NCBI GenBank assembly: GCA_913044255.1
Contig: CAJWOI010000024.1
Location: 1-15,137 of the forward strand
Source of the DNA: an uncultured Alphaproteobacteria bacterium
GTDB taxonomy: Bacteria; Pseudomonadota; Alphaproteobacteria; UBA7887
DNA length: 15,137 bases
Direction of reading: 5' to 3'
Below, piece by piece: positions 7,468 to 13,404 of the stretch (position 1 is its first letter; each line of letters starts with the position of its first letter). The notes under the pieces were generated by a model. That model made no database searches and was not told the origin of the DNA. It was given only the letters and a program-made list of their open reading frames with translations. The position numbers were made by a program, and so were the translations under genes.

Positions 7468-9141
7468 ATGCCTGCTAAAGACGTAAAATTTGGTGCTGAC
7501 GCGCGTGAGCGTATGCTACGTGGCGTCGATATCTTAGCGAATGCCGTTAAGGTAACATTAGGACCCAAGGGCCGAAACGTTGTCCTTGATAAATCATTTG
7601 GTGCTCCACGCGTTACCAAGGATGGCGTGACAGTAGCAAAAGAGATCGAACTTTCGGATAAGTTTGAAAATATGGGTGCACAAATGGTCCGCGAAGTCGC
7701 TAGTAAAACGAGCGATGTAGCTGGCGACGGCACCACCACTGCAACAGTACTTGCGCAAGCAATCGTGCGGGAAGGCTCTAAGGCTGTAGCCGCCGGTATG
7801 AATCCAATGGACCTGAAACGTGGGATCGACTCGGCGGTCGAGACTGTTGTTGCTGGGATCCATAAAATGGCGCGCCGAGTCTCGAGCCAACAAGAAATTG
7901 GACAGGTTGGGACGATTTCGGCAAATGGCGAAGCCGCAGTCGGCGAAATTATCGCTGAAGCTATGGAAAAAGTTGGTAAAGAGGGTGTTATTACCGTTGA
8001 AGAGGCGAAAGGTCTCGATACAGAGCTAGATGTTGTGGAGGGGATGCAATTTGATCGTGGCTACCTTTCACCGTACTTCATTACCAATCCAGAAAAGATG
8101 GATTGTGAGCTTGAAGATCCATACATCTTGATTCATGAGAAGAAACTTTCGAATCTGCAAGCCCTGCTTCCAATTTTGGAAACCGTTGTAAAGTCAAGCC
8201 AGCCTCTAATGATAATCGCCGAAGATATTGAGGGCGAGGCGTTAGCCACACTTGTGGTTAATAAACTTCGTGGCGGCTTAAAAATCGCTGGCGTGAAAGC
8301 GCCGGGTTTTGGTGACCGCCGTAAAGCAATGCTTGAAGATATTGCTGTATTAACAGGAGGTCAGGTTATTTCCGAAGATGTGGGAATTAAACTTGAAAAT
8401 GTCTCCCTTGACATGCTTGGTCGCGCGAAGCGGGTAATGATCGATAAAGAGAATTCTACTATTGTCGATGGAGCTGGCAAGAGGAAGGAAATTGACGGTC
8501 GAATTAACCAAATCAAAGCTCAAATTGAGGAAACATCTTCGGACTATGATCGTGAAAAACTTCAGGAACGGCTGGCTAAACTCGCTGGCGGTGTCGCCAT
8601 TATTAAGGTAGGCGGTGTCACTGAGATTGAAGTGAAGGAACGTAAAGATCGTGTTGAAGATGCACTTCACTCAACTCGTGCAGCTGTGGAAGAAGGTATT
8701 GTTCCCGGGGGTGGCGTTACCCTAATCTATGCCTCTCGCCGGCTTGCCAAGCTAGAAGGCGAGAACAGTGACCAGCAAGTGGGAATCGAAATTGTCCAAC
8801 GAGCGCTTCGAATGCCGCTTCGTTTCATTGCCGAGAATGCTGGCACTGACGGATCCATAGTTGTAGGAAAGATTTTGGATTCAAAAGACCAACAGTTTGG
8901 CTTTGATGCACAGGAAGAGAAATATAGAAATATGGTTAAGGCGGGAATTATTGATCCCGCAAAAGTAGTTCGTGCTGCGCTGCAAGATGCAGCCTCTATT
9001 GCCGGTCTCTTGATTACAACCGAAGCGATGGTTGCTGACCGACCGGAGAAAAAAGAGGACGCTGGCGGTGGCATGCCCCCAGGTGGGGACATGGGCGGCA
9101 TGGGCGGCATGGGTGGTATGGGAGGTATGGGAGGTTTCTAA
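7468..9141 (+). CDS. groEL: Chaperonin GroEL
   Basis: Sixty-kilodalton chaperonin subunit (557 residues) that forms the double heptameric folding chamber and works with GroES encoded just upstream. Visible hallmarks are LGPKGRNVVLD at 31-41, the ATP-binding GDGTTTAT at 86-93 with D87, the catalytic D398, and the signature AAVEEGIVPGGG at 405-416. The end consists of Gly-Gly-Met repeats closing with GGF. The ATG is preceded by AAGGGA at 7453-7458, which overlaps the groES stop. The reading frame is complete, and no key residue is missing. It is the last gene of a two-gene operon ended by the terminator at 9188-9226. Confidence 0.99.
   Translation: MPAKDVKFGADARERMLRGVDILANAVKVTLGPKGRNVVLDKSFGAPRVTKDGVTVAKEIELSDKFENMGAQMVREVASKTSDVAGDGTTTATVLAQAIVREGSKAVAAGMNPMDLKRGIDSAVETVVAGIHKMARRVSSQQEIGQVGTISANGEAAVGEIIAEAMEKVGKEGVITVEEAKGLDTELDVVEGMQFDRGYLSPYFITNPEKMDCELEDPYILIHEKKLSNLQALLPILETVVKSSQPLMIIAEDIEGEALATLVVNKLRGGLKIAGVKAPGFGDRRKAMLEDIAVLTGGQVISEDVGIKLENVSLDMLGRAKRVMIDKENSTIVDGAGKRKEIDGRINQIKAQIEETSSDYDREKLQERLAKLAGGVAIIKVGGVTEIEVKERKDRVEDALHSTRAAVEEGIVPGGGVTLIYASRRLAKLEGENSDQQVGIEIVQRALRMPLRFIAENAGTDGSIVVGKILDSKDQQFGFDAQEEKYRNMVKAGIIDPAKVVRAALQDAASIAGLLITTEAMVADRPEKKEDAGGGMPPGGDMGGMGGMGGMGGMGGF
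9094..9138 (+). repeat. Gly-Gly-Met codon repeat at the GroEL C-terminus
   Basis: Four nine-base units coding for GGM (9094-9129) are followed by one unit coding for GGF (9130-9138). The first two units are identical (GGCGGCATG), and the others differ only at third codon positions. This is the usual flexible GroEL tail. The near-identical DNA units make it prone to copy-number change. Confidence 0.9.
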
Positions 9142-9187
9142 AAGCGTTAAACTCACGATACACCCATCATCAAAAAATAGAATTATG

Positions 9188-9226
9188 GGTCGCGCCAAAC
9201 TGAAAGGTTGGCGCGGCCTTTTCTTT
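9188..9226 (+). terminator. Rho-independent terminator after groEL
   Basis: The perfect stem CGCGCCAA (9191-9198) / TTGGCGCG (9208-9215) has a nine-base loop and is extended by three further pairs, one of them G-T (9188-9190 with 9216-9218). It is followed directly by TTTTCTTT (9219-9226). It should end the groESL transcript and isolate it from the hydratase gene, which begins 24 bases later. Confidence 0.92.
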
Positions 9227-9249
9227 GATAGCCACAATATTTGTAAATC

Positions 9250-10053
9250 GTGGACAAGTTGATGCTCTCTGAGGAAAACACTCGGAAGGCCGCTGATATT
9301 CTATGGGAACTATGGCGGAAAGGGGAACGCACGAATGAGTTACCACCTATGTATAGACCAGTGACCCGCGCGGAAGGATATGCAATTCAAGGTTTACTAG
9401 AGGAAAGAAGCGCATCCGCCTTATTTGGGTGGAAAATTGCCGCCACAAGCTCCGCCGGGCAATCTCATATCGGGGTAGGGGGACCTTTGGCCGGAAGACT
9501 TTTGCGTGAACAAGTCTATGATGATGGCTCTAATGTTTCCCTTGGAAACACCGCAATGCGCGTAGTTGAGCCAGAATTTGCCTTCCGAATGGATTGCAAT
9601 CTCTTGCCTCGGGAACATCTATACACTGTAAAAGAGGTTATAGAGTCAGTGCACAGTGTACATCCAGCTTTAGAAATTCCTGATTCACGGTATGAAAATT
9701 TTGCGACAGTTGGAGAGGCACAACTCATTGCAGACAATGCGTGTGCTCATGAATTTATCTTGGGAGCACCAGCGCCCACGTTATGGAGAGATATTGCATT
9801 GGAACTTCAACCGGTAGAGGTCAGTGTTGGCACACGGAGTGTCACCAGTGGAGTTGGAAGCAACGTGCTAAGTGATCCAAGAGTCGCCCTGACCTGGCTA
9901 GTCAACGAATTATCACTTATGGGTATATCCCTTAAAAAAGATCAAATTGTGACTACCGGAACCGCTGCGATACCTTCCCCGATTAACCCCGGAGATACGG
10001 TATCTGCCAATTTTGGTTCCTTGGGATCTGTAACAGTTAGCTTTGCACTTTAA
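9250..10053 (+). CDS. 2-keto-4-pentenoate hydratase-like protein (MhpD/FAH superfamily)
   Basis: Probable metal-dependent hydratase or decarboxylase acting on unsaturated 2-oxo acids from ring-cleavage pathways, 267 residues. It shows the MhpD/HpaH/4-oxalocrotonate decarboxylase pattern: GWKIAATS at 60-67 with K62, candidate metal ligands E107 and E109 in VEPEFAF and E142 in ALEIPDSR, then ADN at 161-163, and the closing NPGDTVSANFGSLGSVTVSF. Which reaction and substrate apply cannot be told. No other aromatic-degradation genes are nearby, so it may be an orphan. The GTG start at 9250 is chosen as the longest option. No good ribosome site precedes it, and ATG 9262 is possible. It starts only 24 bases after the groEL terminator and so needs its own promoter, which I could not identify. 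Confidence 0.8.
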   Translation: MDKLMLSEENTRKAADILWELWRKGERTNELPPMYRPVTRAEGYAIQGLLEERSASALFGWKIAATSSAGQSHIGVGGPLAGRLLREQVYDDGSNVSLGNTAMRVVEPEFAFRMDCNLLPREHLYTVKEVIESVHSVHPALEIPDSRYENFATVGEAQLIADNACAHEFILGAPAPTLWRDIALELQPVEVSVGTRSVTSGVGSNVLSDPRVALTWLVNELSLMGISLKKDQIVTTGTAAIPSPINPGDTVSANFGSLGSVTVSFAL

Positions 10054-10318
10054 TCTCGCCATCTACCTCGTACACTCTGGGAACGGCTGGAAAGCAGACA
10101 AGCGCGTCCCCATATGTTCCCTTTGTTGATTTCTTGTTCTCATATCTGAGAATGAGTCATTCAAATCCAATATGAAAACCTAGCAGGGCGACTTGATTAA
10201 GAGGGTAGGGACCCGTTGTCCCGAGGATCGGCTCTCGGTTAAGATAGCGGGTTAAATCTTAAGTAAAATGCACTGCCTGAGAGCATTTAATGTGCAAGCG
10301 GAAATCTAGGAGTTATAG
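10054..10318 (+). promoter_or_regulatory. Structured non-coding region upstream of the dehydrogenase
   Basis: 265 bases without a gene but rich in inverted repeats. GGGAAC (10079-10084) can pair with GTTCCC (10116-10121), followed by a T-rich stretch, possibly a weak terminator for the hydratase. TTCTCA (10137-10142) / TGAGAA (10147-10152) flank four bases. GGGAC (10208-10212) / GTCCC (10218-10222) overlaps by two bases with CCGAG (10221-10225) / CTCGG (10234-10238). ACCCG (10211-10215) could instead pair with CGGGT (10248-10252). AAATGC (10266-10271) / GCATTT (10283-10288) competes with TGCAC (10269-10273) / GTGCA (10292-10296). It does not match any riboswitch class I can recognise by eye. 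Role unknown; a leader with alternative folds or a small RNA is possible. Confidence 0.4.
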
Positions 10319-11197
10319 ATGGTTGATAAGAAGAAAGTAGCTTTTTTGGGGTTGGGAGTGATGGGGTTCCCAATGGCCGGGCATTTGGCGAACAATGGAT
10401 ACGATGTAGCGGTCTACAACCGAACTATCGCAAAGTCGGAAGCTTGGGTCTCAAAATACGGTGGATCATTTGCACTGACTGCCCGAGAGGCCGCTGGGGG
10501 ACGAGATGTGGTGTTTACCTGTGTGGGAAATGATGATGACGTGCGTGCTGTGGTGAATACTGATGATGGTGCATTTAATGGTATGAAGGAGGGCGCGGTC
10601 CTCGTCGATCACACCACTGCTTCAGCAAACCTTGCAATCGAGCTCTCCAAAGTTGCGCAAAACAAAGGTATGGGTTTTTTGGATGCTCCAGTCTCGGGAG
10701 GCCAAGCAGGCGCGGAGAACGGCGCACTGGCAGTGATGTGTGGCGGTCAAGAGGAGCACTTTGAAGCAGTAAAACCAATAATGAGCCCTTACTCTAAAGC
10801 GGTCACACTCATGGGCAAGGCAGGGGCTGGGCAGCTAACAAAAATGGTCAACCAAATATGTATCGCGGGAGTGCTCCAAGGGCTCTCAGAGGGAATGAAT
10901 TTCGCGTTAAAGGCTGGTTTAGATCCCAATGTGGTAGTCGAGGTTATCTCAAAAGGAGCAGCAGGTTCTTGGCAAATGGAAAATCGGGCCAAGACAATGG
11001 TCGAAGATAAATTTGACTTTGGATTTGCGGTTAATTGGATGCGGAAAGACTTGAAGATTGTTCTCGAGGAAGCCCAGCGGAACAAAGCTCGCTTACCAGC
11101 TACCGCATTAATTGATCAATTTTATGCTCAGATTCAGGACCGAGGTGGCACGCGCTGGGATACTTCCAGCCTTATTCATCTTTTAACGAACGAATAA
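10319..11197 (+). CDS. NAD(P)-dependent beta-hydroxyacid dehydrogenase (3-hydroxyisobutyrate dehydrogenase family)
   Basis: Cytosolic oxidoreductase of 292 residues in the beta-hydroxyacid dehydrogenase family, which includes 3-hydroxyisobutyrate dehydrogenase, tartronate semialdehyde reductase (GlxR/GarR) and succinic semialdehyde reductases. The N-terminal Rossmann fold carries FLGLGVMGFPMAGHL at 9-23. YNRT at 33-36, with Arg after the beta-2 Asn, is a pattern usually linked to NADP(H). The substrate-binding segment DAPVSGGQAGAENG is at 122-135, and catalytic K175 lies in KMVNQI with N178. The all-alpha C-terminal domain ends with the usual Asp-rich active-site region (KDLKIVLEEA). The ATG has AGGAG at 10308-10312. 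The exact substrate is not determinable. It is convergent with mazG, whose stop lies 34 bases away, and no clear terminator separates the two. Confidence 0.87.
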   Translation: MVDKKKVAFLGLGVMGFPMAGHLANNGYDVAVYNRTIAKSEAWVSKYGGSFALTAREAAGGRDVVFTCVGNDDDVRAVVNTDDGAFNGMKEGAVLVDHTTASANLAIELSKVAQNKGMGFLDAPVSGGQAGAENGALAVMCGGQEEHFEAVKPIMSPYSKAVTLMGKAGAGQLTKMVNQICIAGVLQGLSEGMNFALKAGLDPNVVVEVISKGAAGSWQMENRAKTMVEDKFDFGFAVNWMRKDLKIVLEEAQRNKARLPATALIDQFYAQIQDRGGTRWDTSSLIHLLTNE

Positions 11198-11231
11198 GCG
11201 CCCCAAATGAGTCTTGGATGCCTTTACTTTA

Positions 11232-12032
11232 CTAGATCGTCTCCGATTTAGCTTGTTTCCAAAAAGCCTCCATTTCCTCGAGAGATGGAGGCTCCGAGCT
11301 GCTCCAATTCGCTTCGATAAGACCCTCAACATGCCTAAAACGTCGTTCGAATTTTCGATTGGCTGCTCGGAGTGCTGTCTCCGGGTCGATGTTGCAATAT
11401 CGTGCTAGATTGGTACAAGCGAAGAGGACGTCGCCAATTTCGTCCGTTAGCCGTTCTGCACCCAGATTATCGGAAAGTACTTCCTCAACCTCATTTATTT
11501 CTTCAATAATTTTTTCTAAAACCGGAGTAATATTCGGCCAATCAAAACCCATCATGGATGCTCGTTTTTGTAATTTAAGAGCTCGGCTAAGTGCGGGGAG
11601 GGTTGTGGCAACCCCGTCCAGAGCACTTGGTTTTTCCTTGCAGTTTACCTCAAGCTTTCGAGATCTTTCTTGATGTTTTATAGACTCCCATGCCCCATCA
11701 TTGGCACTTCCATCTGAAGTTTTCTTGCGGTTAAAAACATGCGGGTGGCGACTTACCATTTTCTTGGAGATAGACAAAACGACATCATTAAAATTAAAAC
11801 GTGCATCTTCGGACGCTAATTGGCAGTAAAATACAATCTGAAAGAGGAGATCGCCAAGTTCCTCCTTTAAATCGCCATAATCCTTTCGTTGAACTGCATC
11901 CTCAACTTCGTACGCCTCCTCAATGGTATGTGGAGGAAGGGTCGCATAAGTCTGCCGCGAATCCCATTCACACCCATCTTCTGGGTCTCTTAAGCGGGCC
12001 ACAATTGAAAGGAGATGGTCCAAAGGTTTCAT
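11232..12032 (-). CDS. mazG: Nucleoside triphosphate pyrophosphohydrolase MazG
   Basis: House-cleaning enzyme that hydrolyses NTPs and dNTPs to monophosphates and pyrophosphate, 266 residues, with two tandem MazG domains. The first carries EEAYE at 38-42 with E58-x-x-D61. The second carries EEINE at 177-181 with E198-x-x-D201. These acidic sets bind magnesium in the all-alpha NTP-PPase fold. The N-terminal RLRDPEDGCEWDSRQT is the standard MazG opening. The ATG is the first possible start, because a TAA lies in frame 12 bases upstream. No Shine-Dalgarno sequence is visible. It is the last gene of the minus-strand group and is unlinked from hflX, its common neighbour. A 9-bp hairpin with a T-run lies inside its last codons. 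Confidence 0.94.
   Translation of the reverse strand: MKPLDHLLSIVARLRDPEDGCEWDSRQTYATLPPHTIEEAYEVEDAVQRKDYGDLKEELGDLLFQIVFYCQLASEDARFNFNDVVLSISKKMVSRHPHVFNRKKTSDGSANDGAWESIKHQERSRKLEVNCKEKPSALDGVATTLPALSRALKLQKRASMMGFDWPNITPVLEKIIEEINEVEEVLSDNLGAERLTDEIGDVLFACTNLARYCNIDPETALRAANRKFERRFRHVEGLIEANWSSSEPPSLEEMEAFWKQAKSETI
11257..11293 (-). terminator. Terminator-like hairpin within the 3' end of mazG
   Basis: AGCCTCCAT (11265-11273) and ATGGAGGCT (11285-11293) form a perfect 9-bp stem with an 11-base loop. Read on the minus strand, it is followed by TTTTT overlapping the stem edge, then GG. It lies inside mazG, about 30 bases before the stop codon, so it could trim the transcript or simply be a coding coincidence. 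On the plus strand there is no T-run after the stem, so it is not a good terminator for the convergent dehydrogenase gene. Confidence 0.3.
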
Positions 12033-12116
12033 GGAGGTAGCTTAAACCAGTTTTTTGGCACGAAAAATTGTTGTCAGACGTTTGGGGGTTGGGGGTGTTT
12101 GGAGAGTAATAAGTCG

Positions 12117-12132
12117 CATAATATATATTATG
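12117..12132. repeat. 16-bp perfect palindrome between the small membrane gene and mazG
   Basis: CATAATATATATTATG reads the same on both strands with no mismatch. It lies 85-100 bases upstream of the mazG start in an otherwise unassigned 136-base gap. It could be an operator or part of an A+T-rich promoter region. Its composition means chance is a real possibility. The same gap has the run TTTGGGGGTTGGGGG near 12081-12095. Confidence 0.4.
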
Positions 12133-12168
12133 GGAAATACCATTACCGCTACTACTAAAGCGCCTTAC

Positions 12169-12468
12169 CTACCTTCCATTATATCTCACATAACATAGCC
12201 TACATATACGAACGAACAAACCAACCCCCACCATCAACCCAATACAAACCAATACCAATGCTAAAATCCCAGACGCACTAAATTCTTCACCAAAACTAAG
12301 ATAAATCGCCACACGTATTCCGCCCCAAATTCCGCCCGTTATTACAAACAAAGAAATGGCGCGCTCAAATCCCCGTTCATGGTCCCATCCAAATATAACA
12401 CCAACAATCCAAAGAATGGGATCCCTGATCGAACCGCCGAGCAAAATCGCTAGAAAATCGAGACTCAT
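12169..12468 (-). CDS. Small predicted membrane protein, function unknown
   Basis: I do not recognise this 99-residue protein. It has two clear hydrophobic segments at about 38-59 (AISLFVITGGIWGGIRVAIYL) and 66-88 (SGILALVLVCIGLMVGVGLFVR), plus a weaker one at about 15-28 after a short N-terminus, so two or three membrane spans are likely. A polar loop with FGWDHERGFER lies between the first and second, and the C-terminus is short and basic (RICRLCYVRYNGR), which suggests a cytoplasmic end by the positive-inside rule. The ATG at 12468 is the first start, because an in-frame TAA lies just upstream. AAGAGA three bases before the ATG may be the ribosome site. It lies between tatD and mazG on the same strand. 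Confidence 0.6.
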   Translation of the reverse strand: MSLDFLAILLGGSIRDPILWIVGVIFGWDHERGFERAISLFVITGGIWGGIRVAIYLSFGEEFSASGILALVLVCIGLMVGVGLFVRICRLCYVRYNGR

Positions 12469-12481
12469 TATCTCTTAGATC

Positions 12482-12598
12482 CTAAGCACAATACAAAAAC
12501 CATCCCATGTCGACACGAGTATCTCCCGGCAAAAGAGTGCCGGGAAGAGAAATATTAACGCTAATCGAGGGCACGCATCCGAGAAATCTTGTCTTCAT
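12482..12598 (-). CDS. Possible 38-codon ORF overlapping the tatD stop
   Basis: An ATG shares one base with the tatD stop codon (TAATG arrangement on the minus strand), which would allow translational coupling. The frame runs 38 codons, beginning MKTRFLGCVPSISV and ending MGWFLYCA, to a TAG. The product has no domain I recognise. Many alphaproteobacteria carry a metallo-beta-lactamase-fold gene directly after tatD whose start resembles M-K-x-T-x-LGCG, so this could be a decayed remnant of it, but the likeness is limited to a few residues. A strong hairpin lies inside the frame. It may be only spacer DNA. Confidence 0.22.
   Translation of the reverse strand: MKTRFLGCVPSISVNISLPGTLLPGDTRVDMGWFLYCA
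12524..12545 (-). other. Strong intergenic hairpin downstream of tatD
   Basis: TCCCGGCA (12524-12531) and TGCCGGGA (12538-12545) form a perfect 8-bp stem with a six-base loop, mostly G-C pairs. No T-run follows directly on either strand (on the minus strand a TTTTT comes about 20 bases later). It may protect or process the holB-metG-tatD transcript, or terminate inefficiently. Confidence 0.45.
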
Positions 12599-13380
12599 TA
12601 GGGGCGATACGCACGCCCAAACAACTTAAAAAAATTATCAGTAGTTTGATCCACAAGTTCTTCAGTTTCAACCGTAAGTAAGTCGGCTAAATATTTAGCT
12701 GTGTGCCGCACGAAACTCGGCTCATTACGAATGCCCCGGCAAGGGACTGGAGACAGATATGGTGCGTCTGTTTCGAGTAATAACTTATCGAGTGGCAAAT
12801 GCTTCACAATCGCTCGCACTTCACCGGCATTTTTGAAAGTCACTATCCCAGAAATAGAAATATACAGCCCACAATCCAAGGCCGCCTCCGCAACGGAGAG
12901 GCCCGCGCTAAAACAATGTAACACACCCGGGAATGGAGCTTTGTTGTACTCCGCCCGAAGTATTGCCACAGTATCTTCATCCGCTGAACGGCTGTGGATG
13001 ATAACCGGAAGGCCAGTGCGGCGAGCAGAACAAATGTGGGCGCGAAAGCTGTCACGTTGTGCCTCTCGTGGACTATTTTCATAGTAGTAATCAAGGCCAG
13101 TTTCGCCAACCCCAATAACAGAAGGATGTTTATTAATAATATTTTCGATTTCACCCGGTTTAAATTCCGGTTCATCAATAACGTTGTGGGGGTGAACGCC
13201 AATTGAGCAATAAATATTATTATTATTTTTTGTGAGTGAAAGAACATTTGGAAACTCTGACAGTTTGGTGCAAATCGTCTGCAGCACCAAAACATCAGCG
13301 GCCTTGGCACGATCGAGGACCTCATTCAAATCGTCTGCAAAGTCTGGAAAATTCAAATGACAATGGCTGTCAATCAACAT
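12598..13380 (-). CDS. tatD: TatD family metal-dependent hydrolase (DNase)
   Basis: Amidohydrolase-fold protein of 260 residues in the TatD/YcfH family, with metal-dependent DNase or D-aminoacyl-tRNA deacylase-type roles reported in relatives. All metal ligands expected for the fold are visible: H6 and H8 in DSHCHLN, E93 in GETGLDYYY, H129 in IHSR, H155 in LHCFSAG and D205 in LLETDAPYLSP. The C-terminal RGIRNEPSFV motif is also normal. The HCFSG motif reads HCFSA here, a minor change. The ATG start has only an A-rich leader and no Shine-Dalgarno sequence. It starts 24 bases after metG, the usual metG-tatD pair, and its stop is overlapped by a possible small ORF. Confidence 0.93.
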   Translation of the reverse strand: MLIDSHCHLNFPDFADDLNEVLDRAKAADVLVLQTICTKLSEFPNVLSLTKNNNNIYCSIGVHPHNVIDEPEFKPGEIENIINKHPSVIGVGETGLDYYYENSPREAQRDSFRAHICSARRTGLPVIIHSRSADEDTVAILRAEYNKAPFPGVLHCFSAGLSVAEAALDCGLYISISGIVTFKNAGEVRAIVKHLPLDKLLLETDAPYLSPVPCRGIRNEPSFVRHTAKYLADLLTVETEELVDQTTDNFFKLFGRAYRP

Positions 13381-13404
13381 TTAATTTTTCATTTGTGGGT
13401 TTAG

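Noticed and set aside
7116..7739. Long minus-strand open frame opposite groES-groEL
   Set aside because: It lies antisense to well-conserved genes, and the translation shows no recognisable motif. It is a shadow of the groESL reading frames.
7167..9141. groESL as a horizontally acquired insertion between hflX and mazG
   Set aside because: The different codon choice is expected for highly expressed genes. There are no flanking repeats or mobile genes, and the promoter and CIRCE fit an alphaproteobacterium.
12081..12103. G-quadruplex candidate near TTTGGGGGTTGGGGG
   Set aside because: Only two runs of three or more G are present. Four are needed for an intramolecular quadruplex.
12843..13325. 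160-codon frame overlapping tatD in another phase
   Set aside because: It overlaps a gene with all catalytic residues intact, and its product has no recognisable domain.
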